Positions 47,714-57,313 of a stretch of DNA of 64,000 bases are shown here, piece after piece; position 1 is the first letter of the stretch; the number at the start of each line of letters is the position of its first letter. The DNA is from Nostoc sp. PCC 7107 (GTDB lineage Bacteria > Cyanobacteriota > Cyanobacteriia > Cyanobacteriales > Nostocaceae). A program made the translations under genes and the position numbers. The stretch is taken from NCBI RefSeq assembly GCF_000316625.1, contig NC_019676.1, positions 3,366,501 through 3,430,500 of the forward strand. Reading direction: 5' to 3'. The notes below the pieces were generated by a model, which was given only the letters and a program-made list of their open reading frames with translations, searched no databases and was not told the DNA's origin.

Positions 47714-48247
47714 CTAACTACTTGATGAAGTGGATTCTTCTGGCGCTTTGACTATTCTTCTACCCCAAGGTTTCAGTACTGAAATGCCGATGATAGCAAG
47801 TACACAACAAGTTTGAATTGCACCGCCGATGAGAACTCCTTTGATATCAAATGTATATAATGGATTACTTAAGGCTTGCGATCGCTCTACATCCGAAATA
47901 CTCGTAGCTGCATTTAACCAAGGCCCTAGCCAAACAGTTCCCGTACTAATCAAAGTGACTGTCGCAATCCATTTGACAATTACCCAGTAATGTTTGAAAA
48001 ATCCCCAAATCGTTAACCAACAAAGCAGCCCGCCTGTGAGTAAAGATAAATTGGCGGAGGGAATAATTACAAAATCATCCAGCAGTTTTAAAGCCGCATT
48101 AATCGCATATAGTTCATCACCATTAGTAGTATGAGTATTTTTCAGTGCGATCGCTACCATACTCAAAGCCGTACCAAACCAAATGCTCCCAGATGCAACA
48201 TGGGCTGAAAGTAACCAGTTTTTCTGCTTAACGTTAAGCTTGGGCAT
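47714..48247 (-). CDS. DUF2269-like membrane protein
   Basis: A 177-residue integral membrane protein with about four helices: LLSAHVASGSIWFGTALSMVAIAL, FVIIPSANLSLLTGGLLCWLTIW, WIATVTLISTGTVWLGPWL and GVLIGGAIQTCCVLAIIGISVL. Its pattern resembles DUF2269 (YcxB/YetJ-like) proteins of unknown role. The ATG at 48247 follows GGAG by six bases; the frame upstream to 48274 lacks a site. It ends convergently 12 bp from dprA. Confidence 0.7.
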   Translation of the reverse strand: MPKLNVKQKNWLLSAHVASGSIWFGTALSMVAIALKNTHTTNGDELYAINAALKLLDDFVIIPSANLSLLTGGLLCWLTIWGFFKHYWVIVKWIATVTLISTGTVWLGPWLNAATSISDVERSQALSNPLYTFDIKGVLIGGAIQTCCVLAIIGISVLKPWGRRIVKAPEESTSSSS

Positions 48248-48373
48248 AAAGTCTCCAGATTTATACCAATTCACGGAAAGTATGATGTGCCGAAAAGAAT
48301 AAGTTAAAAACGAACAGGGTAGCTAGGGTGTATGAAATTAGAGATAAAAGAATCAGAATAATAATTGTATAAA

Positions 48374-48540
48374 ATGCTGAGTGAACAAAAAAAACAGCAT
48401 TAGGAAAAGAAAGAGTACAAGCGTTATATCTATATAAAAAGTAAACAAGTAGAAATTATAGCAGAATTGGCGAAAATATTGGCAAGGGAAAGAATTACGC
48501 TACAAAAGCGGCTAAGATTGTACATTATAATGTCAAGTCT
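48374..48540 (+). pseudogene. Degraded N-terminal fragment of an IS630-type transposase
   Basis: In two shifted frames the sequence reads MLSEQKKQ then ALGKERVQALYLYK and KQVEIIAELAKILARERITLQKRLRLY. These are the helix-turn-helix start of cyanobacterial IS630-family transposases. A stop and at least one frameshift interrupt it, and the rest of the gene is missing. Confidence 0.65.
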
Positions 48541-48687
48541 TAGCAATTTAGGAGTTGCTCAAGAATTGTTTTATAACTTTTTTTTATTAAATCTTAGTGT
48601 TGACTAATGACAGATAAATTTAGATGTTATAGTTCTAAACTTCGATGTAATTTTGACACAAATTGGATTTGTCGTTACCAACATATT

Positions 48688-48831
48688 CAATAGACTTGTC
48701 CGAAAACATTTTGCTCTTTTCATCCCCAAAGTCTTATTTTTGCGTTCAGCCATAATTAGTATTTCATCCCAGTTATAGTTCGTTTAACGCTTTCACCGTA
48801 AGCTTTTTATTTTTTGTGGACAAGTCTATTG
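48688..48831. mobile_element. MITE or IS remnant, 144 bp, with 14-bp inverted ends
   Basis: Left CAATAGACTTGTCC (48688-48701) and right GGACAAGTCTATTG (48818-48831) are perfect inverted repeats. The interior has no frame. The ends resemble those of cyanobacterial IS elements, and a different transposase fragment lies just upstream. Confidence 0.8.
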
Positions 48832-49108
48832 TAAAAAACTAGAAATTTGGGCTTTATTGACTCATAAATTCATAAATATATGTAATATACAAGGTTTTCA
48901 GGTAAGTCTGTATTTGCACGAAATACAACTTTTTCAGTATACAGAAATAAATAAAATAAAAAGTATAGATAATTTCCGTGTAATTCACCCTGATATTTAG
49001 AGTTTTTCCGAATATCATTCACTAACGCTACACATCTCATCTGTGCGATCGCACAATGAAGAGTAGGTCAATGTTAAAAATTGTCGTTATGACAAGACAG
49101 AAGGTGAG

Positions 49109-49200
49109 GCAGCCCCCGTCTTGGCGGTTTCCGTCGTTCGCGTAGCGTCTCCGTCAGGAGATGGGGGACTGCCGAACCCGAAGGGCAGAAGGGAAGAGAG
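49109..49200. repeat. Composite palindromic repeat
   Basis: CAGCCCCCGTCT pairs with AGATGGGGGACTG across an inner stem TCTCC/GGAGA. It contains TCGCGTAGCGTCTCC, also found in reverse inside the GH15-like gene at 20673-20687, followed by CTGCCGAACCCGAAGGGCAG. Confidence 0.65.
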
Positions 49201-49326
49201 TTTTAGATAACTTTACTTTTCGTTACATACTTCTGTTTATTTGAAATTTTCTACTTAGAGGATTTTGTCAACCGTATTCAAGCATTTTTAACCAATAATC
49301 ATAATTAAAAGAAAAATTTCTCTTTT

Positions 49327-50607
49327 TTAAGCTAATGCACTATTAATTGCCTCTTCTTGACCAACTAAAGATAAGTACGGTACTTCCAAATATCGATTAG
49401 CGGCGGCTTTGGCATCTTCCACACTCACAGCAGCAATTAGCTCTTGAAATTGGCTGTCAAAATTAATGCCTAAGCCTAAGATTTCATACCATCCGTAAAT
49501 TTGAGCAATTTGTCCGTTAGTTTGTTTACCTAAAGCATATTGTCCGAGAATTTTATTTTTCGCAGCTTGGAAGGCGTTGGCTGAGACTTCTGTAGTACAA
49601 AGTAAATCAACTTCTGTTCGCAGTCCTTCGACAGCAATGGTGGTATTTTCTGGGGCTGTACCCATGTAGACGACAAAGGAACCAGGATATAACCTCGTTG
49701 GGTAAAAAGCTGAGACTTCGTAAGCTAGACCGCGTTTTTCTCGCAATTCCACAAATAAACGACTGGATAAGCCATTGCCTAAGTAGGTAGAAAGCAGTTT
49801 GAGTGGGGCATAGTCTGGAGAATTGACGGCTGCACCTAAATAACCCAACATAACAATTGATTGTTGTGTTTGTAGCGGCTTGAGTAGCTGTTGTGGGTTA
49901 ACGAGAATTTCTGGTAAATTTAAACCTGGTTGTGGTTGTGCAGGTACTTGCCAATCACCAAACACTTGCTCTACTAATGTAACGGCTTCTGTTAAAGTAA
50001 TTCTGCCAGCAATACTCACCACCAAATTATCTGGACGAAAATAAGTTTGGTGATATTGCACTAAGTCTTGGCGGGTAATGCGACTCATTGTCGTTTCATC
50101 TCCTAGCAATGACATAGCATAGGGATGATTTTGATATATTGCCCGCCGCATTTGCTCAAAAGCTAAAGTAAAAGGCTGTTCTTTTTGGGAGCGAATATCT
50201 TGTAAGGCTAACCGCCGTTCTAATTCTACCTGTTCTTCGGGGAAGGTAGGCGATCGCAAAATTCGCCCTGTCAGCCCTAATATCTCCGCAAAGTCTGAGG
50301 TGACTGTCTTCAACGACAACAAAAAATAATCTGTAGAGGTATCTGCACTCAAACTAGCCCCTACAGATTCTACTTGTTCGGCAATTTCCAAGCTAGAAAG
50401 CCCATCACAGCCTTTGGTCATGACTGCGGAAAGTAAATGTGCTAATCCCGCCTGTTCTCGTTGTTCGTAACAACTACCAGCCCGGAGAAAAATTCGCCCT
50501 GCAATAATATCCGCCGCTGGATTTTCCGCCACCAACACAACAATGCCGTTGTTGAGTACAGTGCGATGAATAAAGGAGTGAGAAAGGGAAGGTTTTACAG
50601 TTGTCAT
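49327..50607 (-). CDS. M16-family peptidase-like protein without zinc motif
   Basis: A 426-residue M16-fold protein. The inverted zinc motif HxxEH is replaced by HLLSA near residue 57, so it cannot bind zinc in the usual way and should be the non-catalytic partner. The remaining M16 fold is well kept (GRIFLRAGSCYE, TDYFLLSLKTV, LSTYLGNGLSSRLFVELREKRGLAYEV). The pair with the active gene upstream resembles the alpha/beta subunits of mitochondrial processing peptidase. The ATG at 50607 (MTTVKPSLSH) is chosen; the TTG-led extension to 50628 reads into heptad repeats. Confidence 0.85.
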   Translation of the reverse strand: MTTVKPSLSHSFIHRTVLNNGIVVLVAENPAADIIAGRIFLRAGSCYEQREQAGLAHLLSAVMTKGCDGLSSLEIAEQVESVGASLSADTSTDYFLLSLKTVTSDFAEILGLTGRILRSPTFPEEQVELERRLALQDIRSQKEQPFTLAFEQMRRAIYQNHPYAMSLLGDETTMSRITRQDLVQYHQTYFRPDNLVVSIAGRITLTEAVTLVEQVFGDWQVPAQPQPGLNLPEILVNPQQLLKPLQTQQSIVMLGYLGAAVNSPDYAPLKLLSTYLGNGLSSRLFVELREKRGLAYEVSAFYPTRLYPGSFVVYMGTAPENTTIAVEGLRTEVDLLCTTEVSANAFQAAKNKILGQYALGKQTNGQIAQIYGWYEILGLGINFDSQFQELIAAVSVEDAKAAANRYLEVPYLSLVGQEEAINSALA

Positions 50608-50612
50608 TTGTG

Positions 50613-50647
50613 AATAGTCAATAGTCAATGGTCAATAGTCAATAGTC
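50613..50647. repeat. Short tandem heptanucleotide repeat, five units
   Basis: Five AATAGTC units in a row (50613-50619, 50620-50626, 50627-50633 as AATGGTC, 50634-50640, 50641-50647), between the two M16 genes. It fits the STRR class of heterocystous cyanobacteria. Confidence 0.85.
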
Positions 50648-50700
50648 TTTATGCGCTTCCACCTTCCTGTTTCCCTGCCTTTTCTAGACAAAAATCTGGA

Positions 50701-51966
50701 CTAACATGGTTTCAGGATAGTCACTGCATAATTTTGCGGTGAGAGATACTGTTTAGCTAATTGTTGCAGTTCTTGGGTAGTAAATGACTGAATTTGCTGC
50801 GGATAAGTTACCGCCACTTCAGCTTGGGCAATAGTGTTGTAGTAACCATAAAGTCCTGTTAGTTGATTGGGCGTTTCTGTCGAAAAGGCATACTCATTAC
50901 ATAACAGCCGACGCATTCTCGCTAATTCTTGTTCGGTGATGCCTTCCGTTTGCAAATCATGTAAATGGTTGCGAATTAAGCACTCAACTTGTTCAAGATT
51001 TTCTGGTTCTAACCAAGCAGTGATAGTAAATAAACTGGATTCTTTTTGGAGAGAAAAATTACTACAAACTCCATGTACTAATTGCTGTTCTTCCCGCAAG
51101 TCACGGACTAAGCGAGAGGTGCGTCCTTCTGTTAAAAATACAGATAACACATCTAAGCCGTAGGCTGTGCGGAGTTGATCAACTCCCGGTGCAGTCCACG
51201 CCATCAGCAACCGTGCTTGTTCCATTCTGGGTAAACACAGTTCTTGACGTTGGATACCTTGAATTACTGGTTGTGTTATGGGGATTGATGGTGGACAATT
51301 AAGCGGTTCGGTAAAATTAGCAAATGAGCAATTCACCAATTCCCAGGCTTTGGCTTGCTCAATGCCACCAACAACTACTACAGTCATGTTTTCTGGCTGA
51401 TAGTGAGCGCGATGAAAACAGCGCATATCATCGGGTGACTGCTGCATAAGTTCCATCTCTGTACCCAACACCGAACGTCCATAAGGATGGTGCTGATAAA
51501 TATTTTTGATGAGCGACTGAAATCCCAGCCAGTCAGGATCATCTTGACAAGAACGAATTTCTTCTAGCACTACATCCCGTTCGCGCAAGAATTCACCATC
51601 AGGAATTGACGCATTTACTAGTAGTTCTGCTAGACAAGGCAAAGTATCTGCTAAGTAGGGTGCAGCTGTTGTCACACAGTAATGAGCATAGTCGTGACTG
51701 GTTGCTGCATTGCTCACACCACCACGATTTTCAATTTTATGATCAAAGTCTCCAGGGGCGAGTGTAGCTGTCCCTTTAAAAATCATGTGTTCTAAAAAAT
51801 GAGCCATTCCAAACCACTGTTCTGGCTCTCTGGCTGCTCCAGCACGCACCCATACATCCGCCACAACTACAGGAGTAGTCGGAATCTCTTGATGAATAAA
51901 CGTTAAACCATTGTCGAGTCGAAAAATGGAGGCTGGAAAACCCGGATGAATTAATTGTTGTGACAA
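50701..51966 (-). CDS. M16-family zinc peptidase
   Basis: A 421-residue pitrilysin-type peptidase. The zinc-binding HFLEH is at residues 56-60 and the third ligand Glu lies in RDVVLEEIRS near residue 136, so it should be active. The fold includes TAAPYLADTLPCLAELL and LSVFLTEGRTSRLVRDLREEQQLVHGV. It begins at a TTG at 51966, as there is no ATG before residue 54 and no good Shine-Dalgarno, which suggests low translation. It is the first gene of a pair with the motif-less M16 gene 93 bp downstream. Probably cytoplasmic. Confidence 0.9.
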   Translation of the reverse strand: MSQQLIHPGFPASIFRLDNGLTFIHQEIPTTPVVVADVWVRAGAAREPEQWFGMAHFLEHMIFKGTATLAPGDFDHKIENRGGVSNAATSHDYAHYCVTTAAPYLADTLPCLAELLVNASIPDGEFLRERDVVLEEIRSCQDDPDWLGFQSLIKNIYQHHPYGRSVLGTEMELMQQSPDDMRCFHRAHYQPENMTVVVVGGIEQAKAWELVNCSFANFTEPLNCPPSIPITQPVIQGIQRQELCLPRMEQARLLMAWTAPGVDQLRTAYGLDVLSVFLTEGRTSRLVRDLREEQQLVHGVCSNFSLQKESSLFTITAWLEPENLEQVECLIRNHLHDLQTEGITEQELARMRRLLCNEYAFSTETPNQLTGLYGYYNTIAQAEVAVTYPQQIQSFTTQELQQLAKQYLSPQNYAVTILKPC

Positions 51967-52291
51967 TTTTTTGTAGATTTAACCACAATTTAACGTAATT
52001 TTGCCATCTTAACTCTTAACGAAACCTAAATTAGAATCATTTGCTACAGATTAAAATTTATTAATAATTTATTCTGTATGGCTTAAAATTATGACTATCC
52101 CTAAAGTTAGAGAGTAAAGCTATATTCCCAGATTTGTTGAATCAAGTAGCTTTTATGCTAGAAACTTTTCTAGACAATTATCTGGTAAATTGCAGGGTGG
52201 AAAATGGGCGATCGCACTGAGTTTGAATCGCACAAAATATAACCTTTCCGTAGAATGATAAGCTGTTAATTAGGGCTAAGGTCATTAATAA
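51967..52291. other. Spacer before the antitoxin-like gene
   Basis: AT-rich region with one HIP1 site near 52210. Promoters of the divergent M16 operon and the VapB-like gene should lie here, but no motif is clear. Confidence 0.35.
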
Positions 52292-52528
52292 ATGGAGAAA
52301 GCAGTAACGCTAGAAGATGCGCTTGCTTTGGTCAAGCAACTTTCATTAGTAGATAAAATACGTTTGATTGAACAAGTTGCACCTCAAATTGAAAAAGAGT
52401 TGATTACAGTTCAGCCGCAACAGCGAGCTTCCTTAAGAGGAATTTGGAAGGGTAGTCACATCACAGAGTCAGATATTGCTGAAATAAGACAGCAAATGTG
52501 GTCAAACTTTCCCCACGAGGATGTTTGA
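52292..52528 (+). CDS. VapB-like antitoxin
   Basis: A 78-residue protein: MEKAVTLEDALALVKQLSLVDKIRLIEQVAPQIEKEL resembles the helical N-termini of cyanobacterial antitoxins found with PIN toxins, and the tail RGIWKGSHITESDIAEIRQQMW is the segment that usually binds the toxin. The stop TGA overlaps the next start as TGATG. Its toxin gene is truncated, so this is now an orphan antitoxin, perhaps still active as an anti-addiction factor. Confidence 0.65.
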   Translation: MEKAVTLEDALALVKQLSLVDKIRLIEQVAPQIEKELITVQPQQRASLRGIWKGSHITESDIAEIRQQMWSNFPHEDV

Positions 52529-52650
52529 TGACTGATTTGGTAACTGATACCCATGCTTTGATTTGGTATTTAGAAGATAGTCCAAACCTCAGCACTGCTG
52601 CTAACCAGGCTTTTGAAAGATTAAAAGTAGATGACTCTATCAATTGTTAA
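52528..52650 (+). pseudogene. Truncated VapC (PIN-domain) toxin
   Basis: Starts MTDLVTDTHALIWYLEDSP, the exact PIN-domain opening with the first catalytic Asp, then ends after 40 residues (full VapC is about 125-135). The stop falls where the AT-rich gene on the opposite strand begins, overlapping its last 11 bases. The remaining acidic PIN residues are gone, so it must be inactive. Confidence 0.8.
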
Positions 52651-53647
52651 TATTTGATATTATTTCTTTTGTTATTTCTTCTTCAGAGATAGTTAGTTTT
52701 TCCAGTTTTTTCCTTTCACTGGCACTTTCAGTATTTAATGGAGGAAGATTTACAATTATAATAAAATAAGTTTTTCCGGCAAATGTAATTTCATTAGTTA
52801 ATTTTACATTTTTATTTTTTGTCACGATATTTATTTCTATATCATCCATGTTAAAGATTAATAAATATCCAATTTGTTTATTGAAATCATTCGTATAACT
52901 AACTATTTGTGTGAATCCGCTTATTATCCTATCTTTTCTATAATTCTTGCTTCTATCAAAGATTTTAACTTCAAGTACCAGAGGGTCATTAGTATGTAGA
53001 AGACTTACGACATCAGCTTCTCCTGATGGTGAAGCGACTTTAGCAAATGGATAATCGATTCCTTGATCAAATAAAAATAGTCTTAAATGTTTATCTAAAA
53101 CATTCTCTTGTCTACCTTTATTATTTTCATACATTAAGCGAAGTTCTTCTTTTGAGAACCATTCACATCTCTGCTTATATTTTTCTAACAAATACAAAAC
53201 TGAACTAAATTGAGTAATTTTGTCTTGAATATAATACACTAATGGGTCAATATACTGACTAACAAATAAACTTGGACGTTCAAGTGGCTGTGTACTACCA
53301 TTAACTACAGCAGGAGTTAAATATAGAGGTGTATTGTCTTCCTGCAAGAGTTTTAATAAATTGTAGTGATACATAGCACGCTCGCTATCATCTATAAATT
53401 TTTTATTTTCAAATATAGAAAAAAGCATTCCACCTCTGAGTACATCCTTACATTTTTCTCTAGGATGAACTTCTAGCAAATCAGCTTTTGTTTGCAATTC
53501 TAATAAAATAGAATTTATGATTGACTCCTTTTCTAAGCTAGATAAAAAAGAATCTAATTGTCTATTTAGCTGCTGATAATGTACATTAGCTATTCTATTT
53601 CTCCATTCCTGGATTTTAGTAATTAGAGAATTAGTGAGATATAACAT
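52640..53647 (-). CDS. Uncharacterised protein with PD-(D/E)XK-nuclease-like motif
   Basis: A 335-residue protein not assigned to a named family. ASPSGEADVVSLLHTNDPLVLEVKIFD near residue 215-240 has the Asp and ExK of restriction-endonuclease-like folds, preceded by a predicted helical N-terminal part with WRNRIANVHYQQLNRQLDSFL. Start is the ATG at 53647 behind TAAGG; the frame to 53680 starts at a TTG. The gene is much more AT-rich than its neighbours and ends inside a truncated vapC, both suggesting recent arrival. It may be a defence-related or selfish nuclease; that is inference. Confidence 0.6.
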   Translation of the reverse strand: MLYLTNSLITKIQEWRNRIANVHYQQLNRQLDSFLSSLEKESIINSILLELQTKADLLEVHPREKCKDVLRGGMLFSIFENKKFIDDSERAMYHYNLLKLLQEDNTPLYLTPAVVNGSTQPLERPSLFVSQYIDPLVYYIQDKITQFSSVLYLLEKYKQRCEWFSKEELRLMYENNKGRQENVLDKHLRLFLFDQGIDYPFAKVASPSGEADVVSLLHTNDPLVLEVKIFDRSKNYRKDRIISGFTQIVSYTNDFNKQIGYLLIFNMDDIEINIVTKNKNVKLTNEITFAGKTYFIIIVNLPPLNTESASERKKLEKLTISEEEITKEIISNINN

Positions 53648-53767
53648 AATAATTACCTTAAATAAAATTATTTCCACCAATAAATTAGACTTATTATAAA
53701 AGTCATGATTTTCACTTTTCCTTTGCGTCTTTGCGCCTTTGCGCGAGGTAAAAATATATCTATGACA

Positions 53768-56650
53768 CTAGTTTTTCATTGCCGGATATTGTTGTAACAC
53801 CTGTTGTAAATATTGCCCAGTATAAGATTTAGGATTTTTCGCCACATCTTCTGGTGTGCCCACTGCAATTAATTCTCCGCCTTTATCGCCACCTTCTGGC
53901 CCTAAATCTATTACCCAGTCAGCGCAACGAATCACATCTAAATTGTGTTCAATGACTAAAATCGAATTACCTTTATCTACTAATCTTTGCAAGACATCCA
54001 ATAATTTATGGACATCATAAAAAGATAAACCTGTTGTCGGTTCATCGATTAAATAAAGTGTCTTTCCGGTGGCGCGGCGAGATAATTCTGTGGCTAATTT
54101 AACGCGCTGTGCTTCACCACCAGATAAGGTAGTTGCAGGTTGTCCGAGTTGAACGTAACCTAACCCAACATCAGCTAAAGTTTGCAGTCTTGTAACTGCT
54201 TTGGGAATATTTTGGAAAAAGTCTAAACTCTCTTCAACTGTCATGTTGAGAACATCAGAAATAGACTTATCTTTGTATTTGACTTGCAAAGTATCGCGGT
54301 TATATCTTGCACCTTTACAAACTTCGCACTGGACGTAAACATCAGGAAGAAAGTTCATTTCAATGACGTTTACACCTTGTCCGCTGCAAGCTTCACAACG
54401 TCCACCTTTAACGTTAAACGAAAATTGTCCTGGTTTATAACCTCTAGCTTTGGCTTCGACAGTTTGGGAAAACACATCACGAATTACATCAAAAACACCT
54501 GTATAAGTTGCAGGGTTAGAACGGGGTGTGCGTCCTATGGGAGATTGGTCAATGACAATGGCTTTATCAACTGCATTTAAACCTTGAATTTTTTCTAATT
54601 CTTTTGGCAAAGGTACTTTTTTGGTTAGGTGATGTTGTAGAGATGGGTAAAGTAATTCGTTAATTAAAGTTGATTTACCTGAACCGGAAACACCAGTGAC
54701 AGCAACAAGTTTACCGAGAGGAATTTCGACATCAATATTTCTTAAGTTGTTGCGATGGGCGTTTTTAATTATTAAACTTCTCCCATTACCTTCGCGGCGT
54801 TCTTTTGGTGTTTGAATTACCTGTCTTCCTGATAAGTATGCGCCAGTTAATGATTTTTCTGCTGTGAGTAGTGCTTGTAAATCGCCTTCAGCAATAATAT
54901 GTCCGCCATGAATTCCTGCACCGGGGCCAATATCAACTAAATGGTCAGCAGCCCGGATGGTTTCTTCATCATGCTCAACTACTATTAAAGTATTACCTAA
55001 ATCACGTAATCTAATTAAAGTTTTGAGTAATCTGCCGTTGTCTCGTTGATGTAAACCAATACTTGGTTCGTCTAAAACGTAGAGAACTCCTGTTAACCCA
55101 GAACCAATTTGTGTGGCTAGGCGAATGCGTTGTGCTTCACCACCAGAGAGAGTCATGGCGGGACGGTCGAGGGTGAGGTAATCTAAGCCCACGTCTAATA
55201 AAAATTGCAATCTAGCTCGGATTTCTCGTAAGACTAAATCAGCAATTTGTAATTGACGATCGCTCAATTTTAGCTGATCAATTCTTTCCTGGGAATCTCG
55301 AATTGATACGCCTGTTAAATCTAAAATTCCGTATTGTCCCAACCGCACCGCTAAGGCTTCTGGTTTTAAGCGTTTTCCACCGCAGACTTCACAAGGTTGG
55401 TCAATTAAATACTGTTCTAATTTTTGTTTAACTAATTCTGAACCGCCTTCATATTGACGCTGCAATATAGGCAGAACACCTTTAAATTGGGTTTTGGCTG
55501 TCTCTTTGTTTTTCTCTTCCCCATTTAAAATAATATGCCGTTGTTCGTCGGTCAGCTTGCTCCAATTGGTTTGTAATTCAAAGCCGTGTGCCTGACCTAA
55601 ACTATAAAGCAATTCCAAATAGTAAGAATTATCTTTTTCTGACCAAGGTGCGATCGCGGCGTATACTGGTGCTTCAGCGTCAGGTATAACTAACTCTGCC
55701 GAAAATCTTCTTAAAGTCCCAAGACCATGACAGTGCGGACACGCGCCATAAGGAGAGTTAAATGAGAACAAGCGCGGCGATAACTCTTCCATCACCGCCC
55801 CATGTTCGGGACAAGCGAAGTTTTCGGAAAATACCATTTCTTCTTCTGGCGCTTCTGGATTCTCCGTAATCGGAGTGACTAAGATTGTTGCAATACCACC
55901 AGACTGTTTGAGACACGTAGATAAAGAATCAACCAAACGCTCTTGAATTCCCTCTTTTTTCACCAAGCGGTCAATTACCACTTCAATAGTGTGGTTAAGA
56001 TTTTTATCTAACTCAATCGAATCTGACAGTTCCCGCACTTCGCCATCAACCCGCACTCGCACGAAACCTTGGGAAGCCAAACTTGATAACAGCTTGCGAT
56101 GTGTCCCTTTTTTACCGCGCACTACAGGCGCAAGAATTTGGAATTTAGTGCGGTCTGGTAAAGCCATGATGCGGTCTACCATCTCATCAATGGTTTGGGG
56201 TGCAATACAGCGATCGCATATTGGACAATGGGGTTCACCAGCCCGACCAAACAATAGCCGCAAATAGTCGTAAATTTCTGTGACTGTCCCCACAGTAGAA
56301 CGGGGGTTATGGGATGTTGATTTCTGGTCAATGGATATCGCCGGACTTAAACCTTCAATCGCTTCTACATCTGGTTTATTTAATTGTCCTAAAAATTGTC
56401 TGGCGTAAGCACTCAGCGATTCGACATAACGCCGTTGACCTTCCGCAAAAATTGTATCAAACGCCAGTGAAGATTTACCTGAACCTGATACACCAGTAAA
56501 TACTATCAGGCGATCGCGTGGCAATTCCAAGTCAATATTTTTCAGATTATGCTGTCTAGCACCCCGAATCCTAATGGTATTTTGGCTATTGTGATGAGTG
56601 TGGGGAAGATGGCCATTCAGGAGGGATGGGGCTAACTGATTATCTGACAT
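53768..56650 (-). CDS. uvrA: UvrABC excinuclease subunit A
   Basis: A 960-residue ATPase that finds DNA damage and loads UvrB in nucleotide excision repair. Two ABC modules with Walker A GVSGSGKSSLAFDT near residue 56 and GVSGSGKSTL near 655, two LSGGEAQR signatures (in ALSGGEAQRIRLA-type blocks), and zinc-finger cysteines CPICDRC, CEVCGGK and CEACSGQGVN...CEVCKG. The length and all motifs are standard and intact. ATG at 56650. Stand-alone, as usual for uvrA in cyanobacteria. Confidence 0.97.
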   Translation of the reverse strand: MSDNQLAPSLLNGHLPHTHHNSQNTIRIRGARQHNLKNIDLELPRDRLIVFTGVSGSGKSSLAFDTIFAEGQRRYVESLSAYARQFLGQLNKPDVEAIEGLSPAISIDQKSTSHNPRSTVGTVTEIYDYLRLLFGRAGEPHCPICDRCIAPQTIDEMVDRIMALPDRTKFQILAPVVRGKKGTHRKLLSSLASQGFVRVRVDGEVRELSDSIELDKNLNHTIEVVIDRLVKKEGIQERLVDSLSTCLKQSGGIATILVTPITENPEAPEEEMVFSENFACPEHGAVMEELSPRLFSFNSPYGACPHCHGLGTLRRFSAELVIPDAEAPVYAAIAPWSEKDNSYYLELLYSLGQAHGFELQTNWSKLTDEQRHIILNGEEKNKETAKTQFKGVLPILQRQYEGGSELVKQKLEQYLIDQPCEVCGGKRLKPEALAVRLGQYGILDLTGVSIRDSQERIDQLKLSDRQLQIADLVLREIRARLQFLLDVGLDYLTLDRPAMTLSGGEAQRIRLATQIGSGLTGVLYVLDEPSIGLHQRDNGRLLKTLIRLRDLGNTLIVVEHDEETIRAADHLVDIGPGAGIHGGHIIAEGDLQALLTAEKSLTGAYLSGRQVIQTPKERREGNGRSLIIKNAHRNNLRNIDVEIPLGKLVAVTGVSGSGKSTLINELLYPSLQHHLTKKVPLPKELEKIQGLNAVDKAIVIDQSPIGRTPRSNPATYTGVFDVIRDVFSQTVEAKARGYKPGQFSFNVKGGRCEACSGQGVNVIEMNFLPDVYVQCEVCKGARYNRDTLQVKYKDKSISDVLNMTVEESLDFFQNIPKAVTRLQTLADVGLGYVQLGQPATTLSGGEAQRVKLATELSRRATGKTLYLIDEPTTGLSFYDVHKLLDVLQRLVDKGNSILVIEHNLDVIRCADWVIDLGPEGGDKGGELIAVGTPEDVAKNPKSYTGQYLQQVLQQYPAMKN

Positions 56651-57313
56651 ATTGGCAGGCTGATAGTGAGAGGCAGTATGAAACAGTTCTTAATAATACT
56701 ATTTTTACTCTGCTTATACTAGAACAATAGTACTGTTTTAAGTAGGGATTGCCCAATATCTCAGACTACAGATATCTTGCCACGCTAATTGAGGGAGGAA
56801 ATCTAAACGCAAAGTGGCGCAAAGGTCAGCACAAAGTTTGTTTGATTCTGCTTGCTGCGAATTTAAGCAAAACTGCACTAAGTCCCTTGATAATCGCTTT
56901 AATGATTCGCGCTATTTATAGTAATAAAATCTGATTATCAGTTACTTTATTTCGACAAAGTTTGTCTATCTGCCAATTTCTCGCTATAGCTTGATATTTA
57001 TATCTGCGGTAAATACAGATTTTCAGTGTTATATTAAGTCTTGTAACTGTTACACCAAATTCCGTCCAACGGTAGATGTCTTTATTAAAATTTAAACTGT
57101 GTCAAGTTATAAACAAGATCGTATTACTACACTACCGTTTCCGAGAAAATTGCGATTTACTTAACGTATAAAGAAATAGGTTCTGACCTCAACAGTTACA
57201 TTAATGTCTTAATTGTATCTCTGTCAGAACGAGATTTTTCCGGTAAATGTGGTTGTCACATTGTATATATTCATCAGAAAGGTGAATACCCTCAATAATA
57301 CAGAGGCTGAACC
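56651..57313. other. Divergent spacer upstream of uvrA
   Basis: 663 bp without a convincing gene. It contains a repeat remnant near 56806 (AAACGCAAAGTGGCGCAAAG) of a type seen also near 53720 and 60500. The 61-codon frame at 56749-56934 crosses this repeat and is not called. Confidence 0.45.

Larger units (their letters stand above)
48275..49326. other. IS graveyard spacer
   Basis: About 1 kb without an intact gene, holding the IS630 fragment, the 144-bp element and a composite palindromic repeat near 49.1 kb. The remainder is AT-rich and featureless. Confidence 0.6.

Noticed and set aside
50613-50647. CRISPR array
   Set aside because: Heptamer units in direct tandem without spacers; typical STRR, not CRISPR.
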